A stretch of DNA of 48,656 nucleotides. Origin: Bacteroidaceae bacterium. Lineage in GTDB: Bacteria; Bacteroidota; Bacteroidia; Bacteroidales; Bacteroidaceae. Made by a program: the position numbers and the translations under genes. Numbering within the stretch: the first letter of the stretch is position 1; each line of letters begins with the position of its first letter. Below are positions 39,970-48,656 of this stretch, piece after piece. The notes beneath the pieces are model-generated. The model was not told where the DNA came from. It saw only the letters and a list, made by a program, of their open reading frames with translations, and searched no databases. The DNA is taken from the NCBI GenBank assembly GCA_017651245.1, contig JAGCDQ010000019.1, forward strand, positions 1 through 48,656, written 5' to 3'.

Positions 39970-41856
39970 ATGAAGAAATTGATATTGGCGGCAGGGCTGA
40001 TGATGTGTACGGTGTTGGCAGTTGCCAAGCCCGTGCGTGCTGTGTCGCCCAATGGTAAGCTGTCTTTGGAGCAGAAGGATGGTGGATTTGTCATCCGTTA
40101 TGGTCAGACGACGGCGTTGGATATCTCGAAAGTAGGCATCACCACTTCTACGGTGGGTGAGGGATTGACATTTCAGCGGATGGTGAAGCGTGGCAAGGTG
40201 AAGGCTGACTATCAGATGAAGGAAGGCAAACGACTGCACCCGCAGAATGTGGCGAATGAGTATGTGTGTGAGTATGCCGACAAGAATGGGAAGCCTGTGC
40301 AGTTGGTGTTCCGTCTCTATAACGATGGTGTGGCGTTCCGCTATGAGTTGTCGGGCTTGAAGGGGGAACAACTGAAAGGTGAACAGACGGTTTACACGAT
40401 TCCTGAGGGTGTGAAACGTTGGATTCAGCAGTGGAGCGATGGCTATGAGGGTTTCTTCCCGCTGACGACGACTGGTAAGGTGAAGACGGTGGGCGGCTTT
40501 GGTGGTTCCCAAGTCATGGAGAACTACAACACTCGTTGGGGCTTCCCTGTGTTGGTTCAGCCTGCAGAGAATGTGTTTGTGTTGCTCACAGAGGCGAACA
40601 TCGAACGTCGCCAGAGTGCTGCATCCCTTTTCAATGATGGCAAGCCAGAGGACTATCGTGTGTGTCCTGACCAGAATGAGGTGAAGCTCGATGGCGACTG
40701 GCACACTCCTTGGCGCATCGCCATGATTGGCTCGTTGGCTGATGTGGTGCAATCCACGTTGGTCACGGATGTGTCGGAGCCTACTCAATACAAAGACACC
40801 AGCTGGATTCATCCTGGTGTGGTTTCTTGGGTGTATTGGGCTTACAATCATGGTTCCAACGACTACAACATCATCAAGAAATATGTGGATTTCGCGGCTA
40901 CGTTGCATCTTCCCTACGTGTTGATTGATGCAGAATGGGACGAGATGAAAGACGGCAAGAGCGTGGTGGATGCTGTCAATTATGCGAAGTTGAAGGGTGT
41001 GAAGCCACTGATTTGGTACAACTCTTCTGTGGGTTGGGTGAATGGTGCCCCAGGTCCGAAATATCGCCTCAATAAGCCAGAAGATCGCGAGAAAGAGTTT
41101 ACTTGGTGTGAAGAGATTGGTGTGGCTGGTGTGAAGATAGATTTCTTCTCAGGCGACAACCAGATGAATATGGATTACTGCATGGACTTGCTCGAAAGCG
41201 CGGCTCGTCATCACTTGCTGATTAATTTCCACGGTGCGCCAATCCCACGCGGTTGGCAGCGCACTTATCCCAACTTGCTCTCCACAGAGGGCGTTTATGG
41301 TGCAGAATGGTATAACAATGTGCCGACTTTCACCAAGAAAGCAGCGTCTCATAATGCCACATTGCCTTTCACACGCAATGTAGTGGGTCCGATGGATTAC
41401 ACGCCTTGTGCTTTCTCCGACTCACAACATCCACACATCACCTCTCATGCCCACGAATTGGCATTGACGGTGCTCTTCGAGTCGGGTTTGCAGCATCTGG
41501 CTGACCGTCCAGAAAGTTTCCTCGCACAGCCCAAAGAAGTGCAGGATTTCTTGAGCCAATTGCCAGCCGCTTGGGACGAAACCCGTCTGGTGGCAGGTTA
41601 TCCTGGTGAATATGCTGTGATTGCACGTCGTAGCGGCAATACTTGGTATGTGGCTGGTATCAATGGTTCTGATGACCCTCGCACCATTGCCATCAACACC
41701 AGTTTCATCAAGACGGCAAAGTGCAGCATCCTGTCGTTCCTGGATAGTGGCAACACGTCTGCTCCTTGGAACATCAGCACAATTAGTAATCTGCCTACCA
41801 GTGTGGCTTGCCAGCCTCGTGGTGGTTTCTTGTTTGTCATCAAAGGAAAGAAATAG
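39970..41856 (+). CDS. GH97 family glycoside hydrolase (retaining type)
   Basis: A 628-residue secreted enzyme acting on terminal alpha-linked sugars. An N-terminal beta-sandwich (about 20-270; VSPNGKLSLEQKDGGFVIRY) and catalytic barrel (about 280-540) are followed by a C-terminal beta-domain. The barrel has VLIDAEWDE, PLIWYNSS and GVKIDFFSGDN. The Asp at residue 391 in that motif is placed like the nucleophile of retaining GH97 enzymes (alpha-galactosidase type, BtGH97b), and Glu440 in LLSTEGVYG is a candidate acid/base; the inverting alpha-glucosidase SusB lacks the nucleophile. Alpha-galactosidase activity is therefore favoured. ATG 39970 (MKK) is chosen over ATG 39961. The stop is 1 bp from the GH31 start. 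Confidence 0.9.
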   Translation: MKKLILAAGLMMCTVLAVAKPVRAVSPNGKLSLEQKDGGFVIRYGQTTALDISKVGITTSTVGEGLTFQRMVKRGKVKADYQMKEGKRLHPQNVANEYVCEYADKNGKPVQLVFRLYNDGVAFRYELSGLKGEQLKGEQTVYTIPEGVKRWIQQWSDGYEGFFPLTTTGKVKTVGGFGGSQVMENYNTRWGFPVLVQPAENVFVLLTEANIERRQSAASLFNDGKPEDYRVCPDQNEVKLDGDWHTPWRIAMIGSLADVVQSTLVTDVSEPTQYKDTSWIHPGVVSWVYWAYNHGSNDYNIIKKYVDFAATLHLPYVLIDAEWDEMKDGKSVVDAVNYAKLKGVKPLIWYNSSVGWVNGAPGPKYRLNKPEDREKEFTWCEEIGVAGVKIDFFSGDNQMNMDYCMDLLESAARHHLLINFHGAPIPRGWQRTYPNLLSTEGVYGAEWYNNVPTFTKKAASHNATLPFTRNVVGPMDYTPCAFSDSQHPHITSHAHELALTVLFESGLQHLADRPESFLAQPKEVQDFLSQLPAAWDETRLVAGYPGEYAVIARRSGNTWYVAGINGSDDPRTIAINTSFIKTAKCSILSFLDSGNTSAPWNISTISNLPTSVACQPRGGFLFVIKGKK

Positions 41857-41857
41857 T

Positions 41858-44359
41858 ATGAAGAAATTATTGATTTTGTTGTGTACGGTATGGTGCTGCC
41901 AGTCAATGTTGGCAGCTGACTATCCGTTTGGAAAAGGTACGCTGGTTGTCAAGACAGTGGCACGCAATGCTGTGCGCATCCAGTATGTGGAGAACAAGGC
42001 AGCGGAAGAGTTGCCAGAGTGGCTCTATGTAAAGAACGACGAAGTGAAGAGCAACGACATCTCTGTGAAGGTGGATGCCGCCAAGCAGTTGGTGGAGGTG
42101 TTGGACAAAAGCGGCAAGGTGGTCTTCACAGCGACGGAACATCAACTGAAAGCTGCTTCTGTGGCAGGCATCCAGACTTATGAGGCACGTCTGACTTTCG
42201 CCTCACCAAAGGGAGAATATCTCTATGGATTGGGTCAGTTTCAGGATGGCTACACCAATATTCGTGGGCTTTCCCGCCGACTGACACAAGTGAACACGCA
42301 GATTTCCATTCCGATGATGCTGTCGAGTCGTGGCTATGGTATTCTTTGGAACAACTATGGATTGACCGACTATAATCCGATGGACTCGCAAGTGACATTG
42401 ACTAAGGGCGGCGGCGTAGGTGGCACGGAAGTGGTGAATGTGACTTCGACCGAAGGTGGTAAGCAGGAGGTGAGACAACGGAATCTGTTCGAGGCTTCCA
42501 TTGATGTGGCAGAAGAAGGTGACTATTCCCTCCTGCTCGATGTGGGTCAACAGATGGCACGTCGTCACAATCTCGTGATTGATGGCAAGCCTGTCATAGA
42601 GTTGCAGAATATGTGGCTTCCTCCTACGGCATCAGCCATTATACACCTTACAAAGGGCACTCACAAGCTCACAGCCGAACTTTCCAACGGAGACAAGCCG
42701 GTTGTGTATTATGGTAAGGTGAAGAATGAAACGATCTTCCATTCCCCTGTGGCTCAAGCTGTCGATTACACAGTTTTTGTGGGCAGTGCCGATGAGGTGA
42801 TTGCTTCTTATCGCCAATTGACGGGCGACTCCCCTCTGATGCCTCAATGGGCATTGGGCTATATCCATTGTCGTGAACGTTTCCATTCTCAGGAAGAAAT
42901 CTTGACTACCGCCAAACGCTTCCGTAGTGAAAGCCTGCCTGCCGATGTGATTGTGCAGGATTGGCAGTATTGGGGCAAATATGGCTGGAACGCTATGCGT
43001 TTTGATGAGGCGAACTATCCTAATCCCAAGCAATTGACGGATGAGCTGCATGATATGAATATGCGCCTGATGGTGTCTGTGTGGTCGAAGATTGATAAGA
43101 ATTCTGAGGTGGGCAAGCAGATGTTGCGAGAGGGATATTACATCCCTGGCACCGATTGGATTGACTTCTTCAATCCAGCCGCAGCCAATGCCTATTGGAA
43201 GAACTTCAGCAAACGACTCGTTCCACTGGGTATTGATGCGTGGTGGCAAGACGCCACAGAGCCAGAGAACGATGACTTGGTGGGTCGTCGCGTGGTGGAT
43301 GGAAAATATCCAGGTGAACTCTTCCGCAATGTCTATCCCCTGTTGGTGAATAAGACTGTGTATGAGGGTTTGCGTCAGGATGCATCTGAGAAGCGCCCAA
43401 TGATTCTCACGCGTTGCGGTTTCCCGGGTATCCAGCGTTATGGCTCGGCAATGTGGTCGGGCGATGTGGGCAATGACTGGGAGACATTCCGTCGGCAGAT
43501 TACTGCCGGTTTGGGCATGCAAGCGGCTGGCATTCCTTGGTGGACCTACGATGCAGGCGGTTTCTTCCGTCCGGGCAACCAATATCAGGATCAAGCATAC
43601 ATCGAACGGATGTTGCGCTGGATAGAGACTTCTGTCTATCTGCCACTGATGCGAGTTCATGGTTATATGAGCAATACGGAGCCTTGGAACTATGGTAGTG
43701 AAGCTCAGGGCATCATTGCCGAGTGTCTGAAAGAGCGTTATCGCCTCTTGCCTTATATCTATAGCAATGCTGCCGCTATCGCCTTTGAAGGTTCCACGTT
43801 GATGCGTCCTCTCATCTTTGACTTTGCCAATGACCCTGAGGCTTTGGCACAAGCGCGTGAGTATATGTTTGGAAAGTCTCTGCTTGTGAACCCAATCACA
43901 GAGCCAAACGTGCAGGCTTGGAAGACCTATCTGCCCCAGAATAAAGCTGGATGGTATGACTTCCGCACGGGCAAGCACTATGCAGGTGGTCAGATGGTGG
44001 AAACGGCAGTCAATCGTACCCATATTCCTGTGTACGTGAAGGGTGGAAGCATCCTGCCAATCGGTCCAGACAAGCAATATGCTGCTGACAAAGCTGATGC
44101 GCCCATTGAACTGCATATCTATCCAGGTGCTGACGCCACCTTCACCCTTTACGAGGATGATGGTCAAACCAACGACTACGAACAAGGCAAGTGCAGCCGC
44201 ATCACCTTCACTTGGAACGATGCTGCCCAAAGTCTGACCATCGACAAACGCAAAGGTGCCTTCGAGGGTATGCCTCTCACCAGAACCTTTGTCGTTATCA
44301 AGGATGGAAAGAAGCAAGAGGTGACCTATCAAGGAAAGAAAGTGAATGTAAAGTTATGA
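41858..44359 (+). CDS. GH31 alpha-xylosidase/alpha-glucosidase with PA14-like insert
   Basis: An 833-residue exported enzyme that removes alpha-linked xylose or glucose. After a signal peptide (about 1-20, SMLAADYPF) come the GH31 N-terminal sandwich with LYGLGQFQDGYTN and a PA14-like insert (about 200-300; NLFEASIDVAEEGDYSLLLD). The barrel (about 325-690) carries the nucleophile Asp465 in WWQDATEPEND and the acid Asp536 in WSGDVGNDWETF; C-terminal domains follow. The PA14 insert is typical of Bacteroides alpha-xylosidases that act on xyloglucan. The frame is open back to 41621, but that part overlaps GH97 and lacks a signal peptide, so ATG 41858 is used. Coupled to GH97, followed by a terminator. 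Confidence 0.92.
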   Translation: MKKLLILLCTVWCCQSMLAADYPFGKGTLVVKTVARNAVRIQYVENKAAEELPEWLYVKNDEVKSNDISVKVDAAKQLVEVLDKSGKVVFTATEHQLKAASVAGIQTYEARLTFASPKGEYLYGLGQFQDGYTNIRGLSRRLTQVNTQISIPMMLSSRGYGILWNNYGLTDYNPMDSQVTLTKGGGVGGTEVVNVTSTEGGKQEVRQRNLFEASIDVAEEGDYSLLLDVGQQMARRHNLVIDGKPVIELQNMWLPPTASAIIHLTKGTHKLTAELSNGDKPVVYYGKVKNETIFHSPVAQAVDYTVFVGSADEVIASYRQLTGDSPLMPQWALGYIHCRERFHSQEEILTTAKRFRSESLPADVIVQDWQYWGKYGWNAMRFDEANYPNPKQLTDELHDMNMRLMVSVWSKIDKNSEVGKQMLREGYYIPGTDWIDFFNPAAANAYWKNFSKRLVPLGIDAWWQDATEPENDDLVGRRVVDGKYPGELFRNVYPLLVNKTVYEGLRQDASEKRPMILTRCGFPGIQRYGSAMWSGDVGNDWETFRRQITAGLGMQAAGIPWWTYDAGGFFRPGNQYQDQAYIERMLRWIETSVYLPLMRVHGYMSNTEPWNYGSEAQGIIAECLKERYRLLPYIYSNAAAIAFEGSTLMRPLIFDFANDPEALAQAREYMFGKSLLVNPITEPNVQAWKTYLPQNKAGWYDFRTGKHYAGGQMVETAVNRTHIPVYVKGGSILPIGPDKQYAADKADAPIELHIYPGADATFTLYEDDGQTNDYEQGKCSRITFTWNDAAQSLTIDKRKGAFEGMPLTRTFVVIKDGKKQEVTYQGKKVNVKL

Positions 44360-44360
44360 T

Positions 44361-44400
44361 AAAAAAGAGGATGTGTCAAATAGGCACATCCTCTTTTTTT
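44361..44400 (+). terminator. Terminator of the GH97-GH31 operon
   Basis: AAGAGGATGTG pairs with CACATCCTCTT around TCAAATAGG, followed by a run of seven T. Confidence 0.92.
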
Positions 44401-44525
44401 ACAGACTGCCCCGATTCAGGGCACTGCTTGGAGAAGCCTTTCGAACACAGATAGTAAGTCGAACACGAATCGAACGGAAGAAACGGAGATTAAGTCGAAT
44501 TTTTCATTTTTTTTTACATAAATTG

Positions 44526-44556
44526 TTGTTTTTTTGAGGGAAATGTAGTATATTTG
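44526..44556 (+). promoter_or_regulatory. Promoter of the beta-helix surface protein gene
   Basis: TTG at 44526-44528, 20-bp spacer, TATATTTG at 44549-44556; about 42 nt before ATG 44599. Confidence 0.6.
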
Positions 44557-44598
44557 CCCCTTGAACAATCTTGCTAAAAACGAAAAAACATATCTACT

Positions 44599-46068
44599 AT
44601 GAGAAAAAACAGTCTATTATTGGTGTTGCTATGGGCGTTGATGCCTATCGTGACATGGGCTGCCGACAACGAACTGGAAACCGCGTTTGTGGGCGACAAG
44701 AGTTACTATGTGTTGCGTTCCGCTGATGACTGGAACAAGTTCCGACAATTAGTGGCTGATGCCGGGGGTAAATCGGAAGTGAATGCCATTATGGATGCCG
44801 ACTTCAGCGTTTCTAACCCCGTTGGTTTGGATGTTGCTCCTTATCGTGGTACGTTCAATGGCAACGGTCATACGCTGAACGTGAACATCGATTGGGGATC
44901 GAACTATTTCGCAGCACCTTTCCCATCGGTCAATCAAGCCACTTTCAAGAACCTGACGGTCACGGGTAGCGTCAAAGGTAGCGTACACTGTGCCGGATTG
45001 ATAGGACATTCGTATGGCTCATCGCCCTCCTTCACCATAGAGAAGGTAAGGGTGAGTACTAATGTGACGGTTACAGGCAGTTATGTTGGTGGATTCATCG
45101 GAGATGCTGGCAGTGCGAATGTCACCATGACGGACTGTCTGGCGGATGGTTCGCTCACAGCCCAAGGTTCCGATGCCTATAGCGGAACCTTTGTCGGATG
45201 GGCAAGCTCTGGAGGCGAATGGATTATGCATCGTGTTTATGAGAGCGTCACGTTTACTGGTGTTGCCCATCAATCCGTTTGTTATTATTATGATGGTGGA
45301 GCCAAATACTGGGGATACAATAGTAGCAGTACCCTTATCGTCGCCTCCCACAACTGGGGCGAGATGGCCAGCGGCTGCAAGAGCGTTACCAACCAGAGTA
45401 CCGTGGCTAATAAGATGAACGGCGAGAAGGCTGGCACTTGGCAGGTGGTGGACGGCAGGGCGGTGCCCATCATGCAGACTTGGCCCTCAGCTGATGACGT
45501 GAACTTCGCGACCTACGACATCGTGCCGGGTACGGAGAGCGGTGAGGAAGGCATGGTGAAGATGCCATTCTCGTGCGATAAGGCCGTGAAGTCTCTGGAT
45601 ATTACTTACACCAACGAGAACGGCGAGACGAAAACCATCCACATGGATTGCGGCAAGGATACCTATGCAGGCTTCATCTTGTTGCCTGCCACCGAGCAGC
45701 ACAAGAGCCTGACCATCAAGGCAAAGTTGCTGGTGGGCACGGTGACCAAGAGCGTTGACGACAAGAACGATGCCTTGATGCACAAACCGCTCAACCTCAC
45801 TGCCCAACTGCTGGATTACAGCACCACCAAGAAGCTGGAAGATGCCGGTGTGGTGGAGTTGAAATGGACGGTGGATGCCCCCAAATACAACGATGTCATC
45901 AGCAGCGACGTGTTCAGCGTGATGCGTTCGCTCACGGGCAAGGAAGAGGATATGGAATCCATTGGTTCTATACCGTTCGAGGAAGGCACGGCTTCTTACA
46001 CCTTCCGTGACGAGACGCTGATGAGCGCCCTCACTGCCGAACAGATTGACGCGAACACAGCGATGTAA
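44599..46068 (+). CDS. Beta-helix (GLUG-like) surface protein, N-terminal part up to an in-frame stop
   Basis: A 489-residue reading frame with a signal peptide (LMPIVTWA, then Ala-Asp). Residues 35-295 form repeat block 1: a leader SADDWNKFRQLVADAGG, then PYRGTFNGNGHTLNVN and beta-helix turns such as CAGLIGHSYG, YVGGFIGDAG and CLADGSLTAQG, like GLUG-type right-handed helices of large adhesins. About 300-489 is a beta-sandwich region (SLDITYTNENGETK, VELKWTVDAP). The frame stops at TAA 46066 in the middle of what looks like a fibronectin-like strand, and continues in the same frame with matching sequence. The intact product is therefore probably much longer. Surface adhesion or glycan binding is an inference. 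Confidence 0.75.
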   Translation: MRKNSLLLVLLWALMPIVTWAADNELETAFVGDKSYYVLRSADDWNKFRQLVADAGGKSEVNAIMDADFSVSNPVGLDVAPYRGTFNGNGHTLNVNIDWGSNYFAAPFPSVNQATFKNLTVTGSVKGSVHCAGLIGHSYGSSPSFTIEKVRVSTNVTVTGSYVGGFIGDAGSANVTMTDCLADGSLTAQGSDAYSGTFVGWASSGGEWIMHRVYESVTFTGVAHQSVCYYYDGGAKYWGYNSSSTLIVASHNWGEMASGCKSVTNQSTVANKMNGEKAGTWQVVDGRAVPIMQTWPSADDVNFATYDIVPGTESGEEGMVKMPFSCDKAVKSLDITYTNENGETKTIHMDCGKDTYAGFILLPATEQHKSLTIKAKLLVGTVTKSVDDKNDALMHKPLNLTAQLLDYSTTKKLEDAGVVELKWTVDAPKYNDVISSDVFSVMRSLTGKEEDMESIGSIPFEEGTASYTFRDETLMSALTAEQIDANTAM

Positions 46069-48656
46069 CAGGTGCAGTACCGCGTGGTGCGTGCCGCAAC
46101 CCAGCAACTCTGGGGCTTCAGCAACACCACCGCCTCTGCCCAGACGGTTTGCCCGCTGTCGATACTTCATCTGCTGCGCGTGAAGGATTATCAGGCGGCT
46201 TGGGCTGACCAAACGGCGCGCACCGTCAAGGTGACTTGGTCGTATGCCGACGAGGCTGGTGCCGTGTGGGATTCTCGCGCCAAGATGAACATCGTGGTGT
46301 CATCGACCAACCGCGCAGGTGCTGCTGTCGATGTCAACACCTACGCGCTCACCGCCGACGAGATGGCAGTTTGCCAGAAGGAGATACAATTAGACCGCTC
46401 GTGCGTGGATTATAAGATTGTGTTCGATGTGGAGCGTGGCGAATCGACAATCCCCGTGGAGGCTCCGTTCTTCGAGATTCGCACGGCAGAGGACTGGACG
46501 ACGTTCTGCCAGAAGATCAAGGATGCCGGTGGCAAGAATGTGAATGCCTCGCTGCTGGCAGACATCAGCGTGGGCGAGATGGCAGGTATAGATAGCGGTA
46601 AGCCTTTCCGAGGCACCTTCGATGGCAACGGTCATACGCTGACAGTCAACATAACTGGTGCTCAGAAATTTACCGCTATCTTCCGCTATGTTGGCAATGC
46701 CACTTTCCGCAACCTGCATACAGCAGGCTCCGTCCAGTCGAGCCAGATGTATGCCACTGGTCTCGTGGCCGAGCTGGTAAGTGGGGCAAATGTCACCATT
46801 GAGAATTGCCAGTCATCTGTCAATCTGACCTGTACCACAAGTGGCGACAAGACGATGAGCGGCTTCGTGGGACGAATGGAAAATGCCAGTCTCACCATCA
46901 GCAACTGTCGGTTCGACGGCAGTTTCGAGGGCGCCGACAGCTACGGGCATGCAGGCTTTGTGAGCTGGGAAGCCCCCAACAGCAACGTCATCATTGACAA
47001 CTGTCTCTTCGCCCCCATTAAAATTAACACCAAGTTTAATACGTGCGATACATGGTTGCGCAAGGACGGAAACTCAAGTGCTGTTTATACCGTCACCAAT
47101 AGCTATGCCACCAAGGAGTATAAGGCAACAGATGGGGTGAATGGTAATTTTATTATCTATAGTGCCGCTGACTGGGACGCCTTTGTTAGTAAGGTTGAAG
47201 CGGCTAAGGGCAACAGTGATGTCAATGCCATATTGAATGCTGACATCAGCGTCAGCAAAATGGTAGGTTCAGATAGCAGTCCATATCGAGGAACCTTTGA
47301 AGGTAATGGCCATACGCTGAATGTCAATATTTCAAATAGTAATGCCGCAGCGCCATTCTATAAAGTCAGAAGTTCTACTTTCCAGAATTTGCATGTAACG
47401 GGTAATGTTAAAGGAGGAAGGCATAGTGCAGGACTTGTCAGTTTTATAGAAGATGAATACTATAAGGTGAATATCCATCACGTTCGTATATCGACTGGTG
47501 TTACGACATCAGATCTTTATGCAGGAGGTGTGGTCGGTCATACAGGAGACGGAGGAGGTAATACCATTACCATCACAAATAGTCTCTTCGACGGAAGTAT
47601 CAATATGTCAAGCAGCGGCAAGACTTGCTTTGGAACCTTTATCGGATGGGGACAAGGTATTAGAACTTTTGAACATAACTATGAGAATGGCTATATCAAT
47701 TATAACCAATTTTCATGGTGGGGTGGCATGATTATTTATGGTATTAGTAGCCGTTACACTGTCAGTTCAACTAACTACTCTGCTCATGATTGGGATGGAT
47801 GGGATAAAAAACTGAATGACCAGTCGCAAGCCGTTTCAAAGTTGGGCAGCAGCGATTGGCACTTAGTGGATGACAAAGCCGTGCCTATTATGGCTACCAA
47901 AGATGTTTTGGTCAATGGCAATGTGTCTGGCAAGACTGCCGACCAGATTGTTGCCCTGTTGGGCAGCGGCTGGACGACTGCCAGCAGCACCCCTGTTCCC
48001 AAGATGGCTGACAACAAACAGGAGGAGATACCTTACTCTGCCAAGCATCCCTTCATGATTCACTCTGCTGCCGACTGGGACGTTTTCCGTCAGATAGTGG
48101 CTGATGCCAAGGGCGAGAAGGATGTCAATGCACAGCTGATGGCAGACATTAGCATTACTGAGCCAGCAGGCGTCAGCACAGGCTACTTCCGCGGCACATT
48201 CGACGGCTGCGGACATACGCTGACTGTCAATCTTGACAAGAATTGGGATTACGTGGCACCCTTCCAAAATGTCATTGGCAACACTACCATCCGCAACCTG
48301 AACGTCACTGGCACCATCAAGGGCCGCATCCATAGTGCTGGCGTCGTGGGTAACGTTGACAAGAGTGCGACCCTCGTGATAGAGAGCAGTCACGTTTCAG
48401 CAAGCATCACTACGACCGATAAGTACGCAGGCGGCTTCGTAGGACACGCACATGAAACCCAAACAACGGTGCGCAACTGTCTATTCGATGGCAGCATCAC
48501 AGCCTCATCGGGCAACTATGTCGGTGCTTTCATCGGCTGGTCGGCTCAGAAATCCACGGTGGAGAACTGTTTGGAGAACGGTACCTATACCGGTTTTACC
48601 CATGCAGGCGTCAATTACAGAACCTTTAATGATGTATTCGGTGGCACCAACAACTA
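46069..48656 (+). pseudogene. In-frame continuation of the beta-helix surface protein, truncated by the window
   Basis: After TAA 46066-46068 the same frame stays open for 862 codons to the window end. It completes the interrupted domain (QVQYRVVRAATQQLWGF) and then holds three more leader-plus-helix blocks like block 1: from about 46474 (RTAEDWTTFCQ, PFRGTFDGNGHTLTVN), 47155 (YSAADWDAFVS, PYRGTFEGNGHTLNVN) and 48058 (HSAADWDVFRQ, YFRGTFDGCGHTLTVN). No promoter or fitting start follows the stop; the first in-frame ATG is 46285. So the gene is either inactivated by one nonsense change, read through, or affected by a base error. Block 3 is clearly more A/T-rich than blocks 2 and 4. Confidence 0.75.

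Noticed and set aside
41621-41857. N-terminal extension of the GH31 frame back into GH97
   Set aside because: It overlaps the certain GH97 coding end, and the signal peptide begins at ATG 41858.
42632-44332. 566-codon minus-strand ORF opposite GH31
   Set aside because: Shadow of the GH31 gene, whose catalytic motifs are complete; the antisense product has no recognisable pattern.
44441-44500. Repeated TAAGTCGAA and TCGAACAC words after the GH31 terminator
   Set aside because: Only two or three short, irregular copies; could be chance, and no palindrome or promoter element results.
46066-46068. Recoding of the in-frame stop (selenocysteine or pyrrolysine)
   Set aside because: The codon is TAA, which is not used for either amino acid, and no stimulating hairpin is evident; nonsense change or base error is simpler.

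Overview
The window looks like a chromosomal segment of a Prevotella/Segatella-type Bacteroidales (Prevotellaceae). The signs are Bacteroidetes promoters (TTG/TTTG, about 20 bp, TAnnTTTG) before many genes, an frdCAB fumarate reductase/succinate dehydrogenase operon, a hybrid two-component system (HTCS) beside secreted glycoside hydrolases, and exported proteins that begin with Gln after the predicted signal-peptide cleavage. The closest species cannot be named from sequence reading alone. No rRNA, tRNA, CRISPR array, insertion sequence or phage gene was seen.

Left part (1-18.1 kb, mostly housekeeping). An 85-bp tandem duplication leads into a thioesterase-dprA pair. Convergent to these is a minus-strand operon of a glutaminyl-cyclase-like lipoprotein, sufE and an MsbA-like ABC exporter, with rdgB upstream. 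An Lrp/AsnC regulator follows. Next is a minus-strand operon of two FKBP isomerases, a large DUF2723 membrane protein and a polysaccharide deacetylase. A 1.4-kb gap (12.6-14.0 kb) holds no conventional gene, but on the minus strand it appears to hold a promoter, a 300-nt leader, a 25-codon hydrophobic micro-ORF and a terminator, with an FNR-type palindrome and two 14-bp palindromes upstream of that promoter. Then come frdCAB and a Bcp-type peroxiredoxin.

Right part (18.1-48.7 kb, accessory and carbohydrate-active). A lone minus-strand GH43-like enzyme is followed by a PadR / membrane protein / PspC operon. A cluster of secreted enzymes follows: GH3 (beta-xylosidase type, with PA14), GH43, GH5 and a fused CE1-CE6 esterase. 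After these come a minus-strand HTCS regulator, a large unknown three-module secreted protein, and a GH97-GH31 pair. The set fits breakdown of decorated xylan or a similar hemicellulose: GH3, GH43 and GH31 remove side chains and short oligomers, CE1/CE6 remove acyl groups, and GH5 cuts the backbone. There is no SusC/SusD pair in the window, so uptake must be encoded elsewhere. The window ends inside a large repetitive beta-helix surface protein whose frame is open from 44599 to the last base except for one TAA at 46066.

Most notable for follow-up: (i) the micro-ORF transcription unit with its upstream palindromes; (ii) a four-unit, 21-bp palindromic array (39689-39772) and a 22-bp array with a 15-bp perfect hairpin (22435-22520); (iii) a glutaminyl cyclase gene in a window where seven exported proteins show Ala-Gln at the predicted cleavage site; (iv) a shared C-terminal tail on three adjacent secreted enzymes; (v) the 1158-residue unknown protein divergent from the HTCS; (vi) the single in-frame stop in the surface protein.
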